This document shows, one piece after another, positions 14,883 to 16,379 of a stretch of DNA of 16,379 nucleotides (the stretch's first letter is position 1; every line of letters begins with the position of its first letter). Origin of the DNA: WYEN01 sp049976205 (GTDB taxonomy: Archaea > Thermoproteota > Thermoprotei_A > Sulfolobales > AG1); assembly GCA_049976205.1 (NCBI GenBank), contig JBMFIR010000034.1, positions 1 to 16,379 on the forward strand, written 5' to 3'. The notes beneath the pieces are model-generated. The model ran no database searches. It saw only the letters and a program-made list of their open reading frames with translations, and was not told the DNA's origin. The translations under genes and the position numbers were made by a program.

Positions 14883-16267
14883 ATGAGATGTGAGGATCTC
14901 AGAAATAAGATCACGCAATACGTGAGAGAGAATAGAGATAGGCTCGTGGAAGAAGTCCGAAGATTTCTACAAATGCCGAGTATATCTGGGTCGGGACTGG
15001 GTATTAAGGAGACAGCATCATTTCTACAGGAGTTTATTAAGACAAGGCTTGGTGGCGAGGCTACTCAATTAACTTATGGCGGGCACCCAATTGTTTATGG
15101 CAGGATCAAGGGTTCTAGTCGTAGGAAAATGATTATATATAATATGTATGATGTTCAACCTGTAGAGCCTCTGGATCAGTGGATCTCCCCACCATTTGAG
15201 GCAAGAATTATTGAGGATAAAATAATCGCTAGAGGAGCTTATAATACAAAAGGAGCTTTGTTAAGTGCTTTACTAGGTGTAGAGACTTATCTTAGGCTGT
15301 GTGGAGAGGTGCCATTAGATATCTTATTTGTTCTAGAGGGTGAAGAGGAGCTTGGTAGTCCCTCAATGCCCAAGTTTGTTGAAGATAAACAAAGTGATTT
15401 AAGAGGATCTGAGCTCGTTTATTTCGCGATCCCCTCTGAGAGGAAGATAGGTAAACCAAGTATTGTCTTGGGTAATAAGGGCATAGTATTCGTTGAGCTC
15501 AGATCCAAGACCTCTGAGTATGATGTTCACAGTAGTTTTAGTAGAGGTCTCTACAATCCTGCCGTAGTTCTATCACACGTCATTTCTCATTTAATAGATC
15601 CTTTGGAGGGTCCTAAGATACCTTGGTTAGATGAGAAAGCTCTAACACCTACTGAGGAGGATCTCAAGTATCTCGATGATATTAAGGAGGCCATGCCTTT
15701 CGAGGAATTGCTCGAAGCCTACAAAATATACAGACCCAGACTCTCAGGAGATGATCTCTACATAGCTGTATTCTTTAAACCAACTGTTAATGTAGATGGC
15801 TTCTCATCAGGCTACACCGGGCCTGGAACAAAGACTATTACCCCGCAGAGGCTGTGGCTAGACTAGACTTCAGATTAGTACCAGGTATAGAGCCCGAGGA
15901 CGTTATCGAGGGTCTTAAGAAGATTATTGATAGATTGGGTCTATCAAATCTAGTAGAGATCCATGTTCACGATGCTTACACGTGGAGTAGAACTGATCCT
16001 AGGAACCCATATGTTGAGATCTCTAGGAGAGTATATGGCGAAATGGGTTACCAAAAAGTATACACGATACCTAATATCCCAGGATCAGCGCCTGGTTATC
16101 TATTCACGAGGAGACTTGATGTGCCAATGATATCAACAGCACCAGGACATGGTGGAAGAGCACATGCACCTAATGAGTATATAACCGTGGACACAGTGCC
16201 TAAAATAATTGAGTACACCGCCAGACTAATAAATAGGATCGGTCAAAAAATCTCTACGGAAAAATAA
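14883..16267 (+). pseudogene. M20-family peptidase homolog with altered metal site, split by a one-base deletion
   Basis: The first frame (327 codons) stops at 15866 after TITPQRLWLD, while the true continuation, AEAVARLDFRLVPG, is in another frame. Restoring one G in CCCCGCAG (about 15841-15846) joins them into exactly 461 residues, the same as the divergent M20 gene. The M20 folds are kept (EGEEELGS, DVHSS, GYTGPGTKTITP, the C-terminal RAHAPNE His). However, the first metal ligand is Met (M88 in YNMYDVQP, where the paralog has H93) and the bridging Asp is Asn (N121 in ARGAYNTKG, where the paralog has D126). The paralog's D181 is not conserved either. The protein may therefore have been non-catalytic, or used a different metal arrangement, before the frameshift. 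The promoter and GGTGAT site are intact, so a sequencing error or very recent mutation is possible. Confidence 0.8.
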
Positions 16268-16379
16268 TTAGGTCTCTGCGATTTCTTAGCGAATAGAGCC
16301 CTTGGATCTACTTTGTAGAAGGCTCTCCCTACGCCATGTAATAGAAGATTCGTTTTCCTTAGATCAGGACCATACTCTG
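16243..16379 (-). CDS. C-terminal end of an unrecognised protein (runs off the window end)
   Basis: An open minus-strand frame enters from the window edge and ends at the TGA at 16245-16243. The visible 44 codons include GPDLRKTNLLLHGVGRAFYK and VDPRALFAKK, basic and protein-like, with no stop. The 3' end overlaps the M20 homolog by 25 nt, tail to tail. No family can be named from this piece. Confidence 0.5.
   Translation of the reverse strand, partial: EYGPDLRKTNLLLHGVGRAFYKVDPRALFAKKSQRPNYFSVEIF

Overview
The window looks like a hyperthermophilic crenarchaeon of the Desulfurococcales type. This is inferred from low GC, heavy use of AGA/AGG for Arg and ATA for Ile, TATA boxes about 26 nt before likely transcript starts, GGTGA-type ribosome binding sites, and an archaeal-style binding protein anchored by a C-terminal helix. 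No rRNA, tRNA or CRISPR array is visible.

Layout. Positions 1-224 (minus) hold the start of an archaeal P-loop ATPase. Positions 225-1588 are a gene graveyard: a relic resembling an IS200/IS605 OrfB/TnpB (minus), the broken C-terminal half of a sodium/calcium-exchanger-like membrane protein (plus), and two GC-rich hairpins. Positions 1589-5670 hold two head-to-head paralogs of an unrecognised secreted protein of about 606 residues with ten conserved cysteines. The minus copy is intact. The plus copy has lost a normal start codon and carries a -1 frameshift, but shares a 66-nt and a 32-nt perfectly identical block with its partner. Positions 5775-8043 (minus) are galK-galT, overlapping by 17 nt. 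Positions 8044-8851 are mostly degenerate, with small open frames at each edge. Positions 8852-9442 (plus) encode a CxxC protein resembling the DCC/DUF393 family.

Positions 9460-14721 (minus) look like one functional unit read in the order M20 metallopeptidase, family-5 solute-binding protein, DppB-type permease, DppC-type permease. This would bind peptides outside the cell, import them and hydrolyse them inside; the two ATPase subunits are not present. Divergent from the M20 gene is a second M20 homolog (14883-16267), split by a one-base deletion. Repaired, it is also exactly 461 residues, but two metal-ligand positions are replaced (His to Met, Asp to Asn). The 3' end of another minus-strand gene enters at 16243-16379 and overlaps it tail to tail.

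The most interesting items are the secreted ten-cysteine paralog pair with its signs of gene conversion and one-sided decay, and the M20 pair in which one partner seems to have lost the standard dinuclear metal site.
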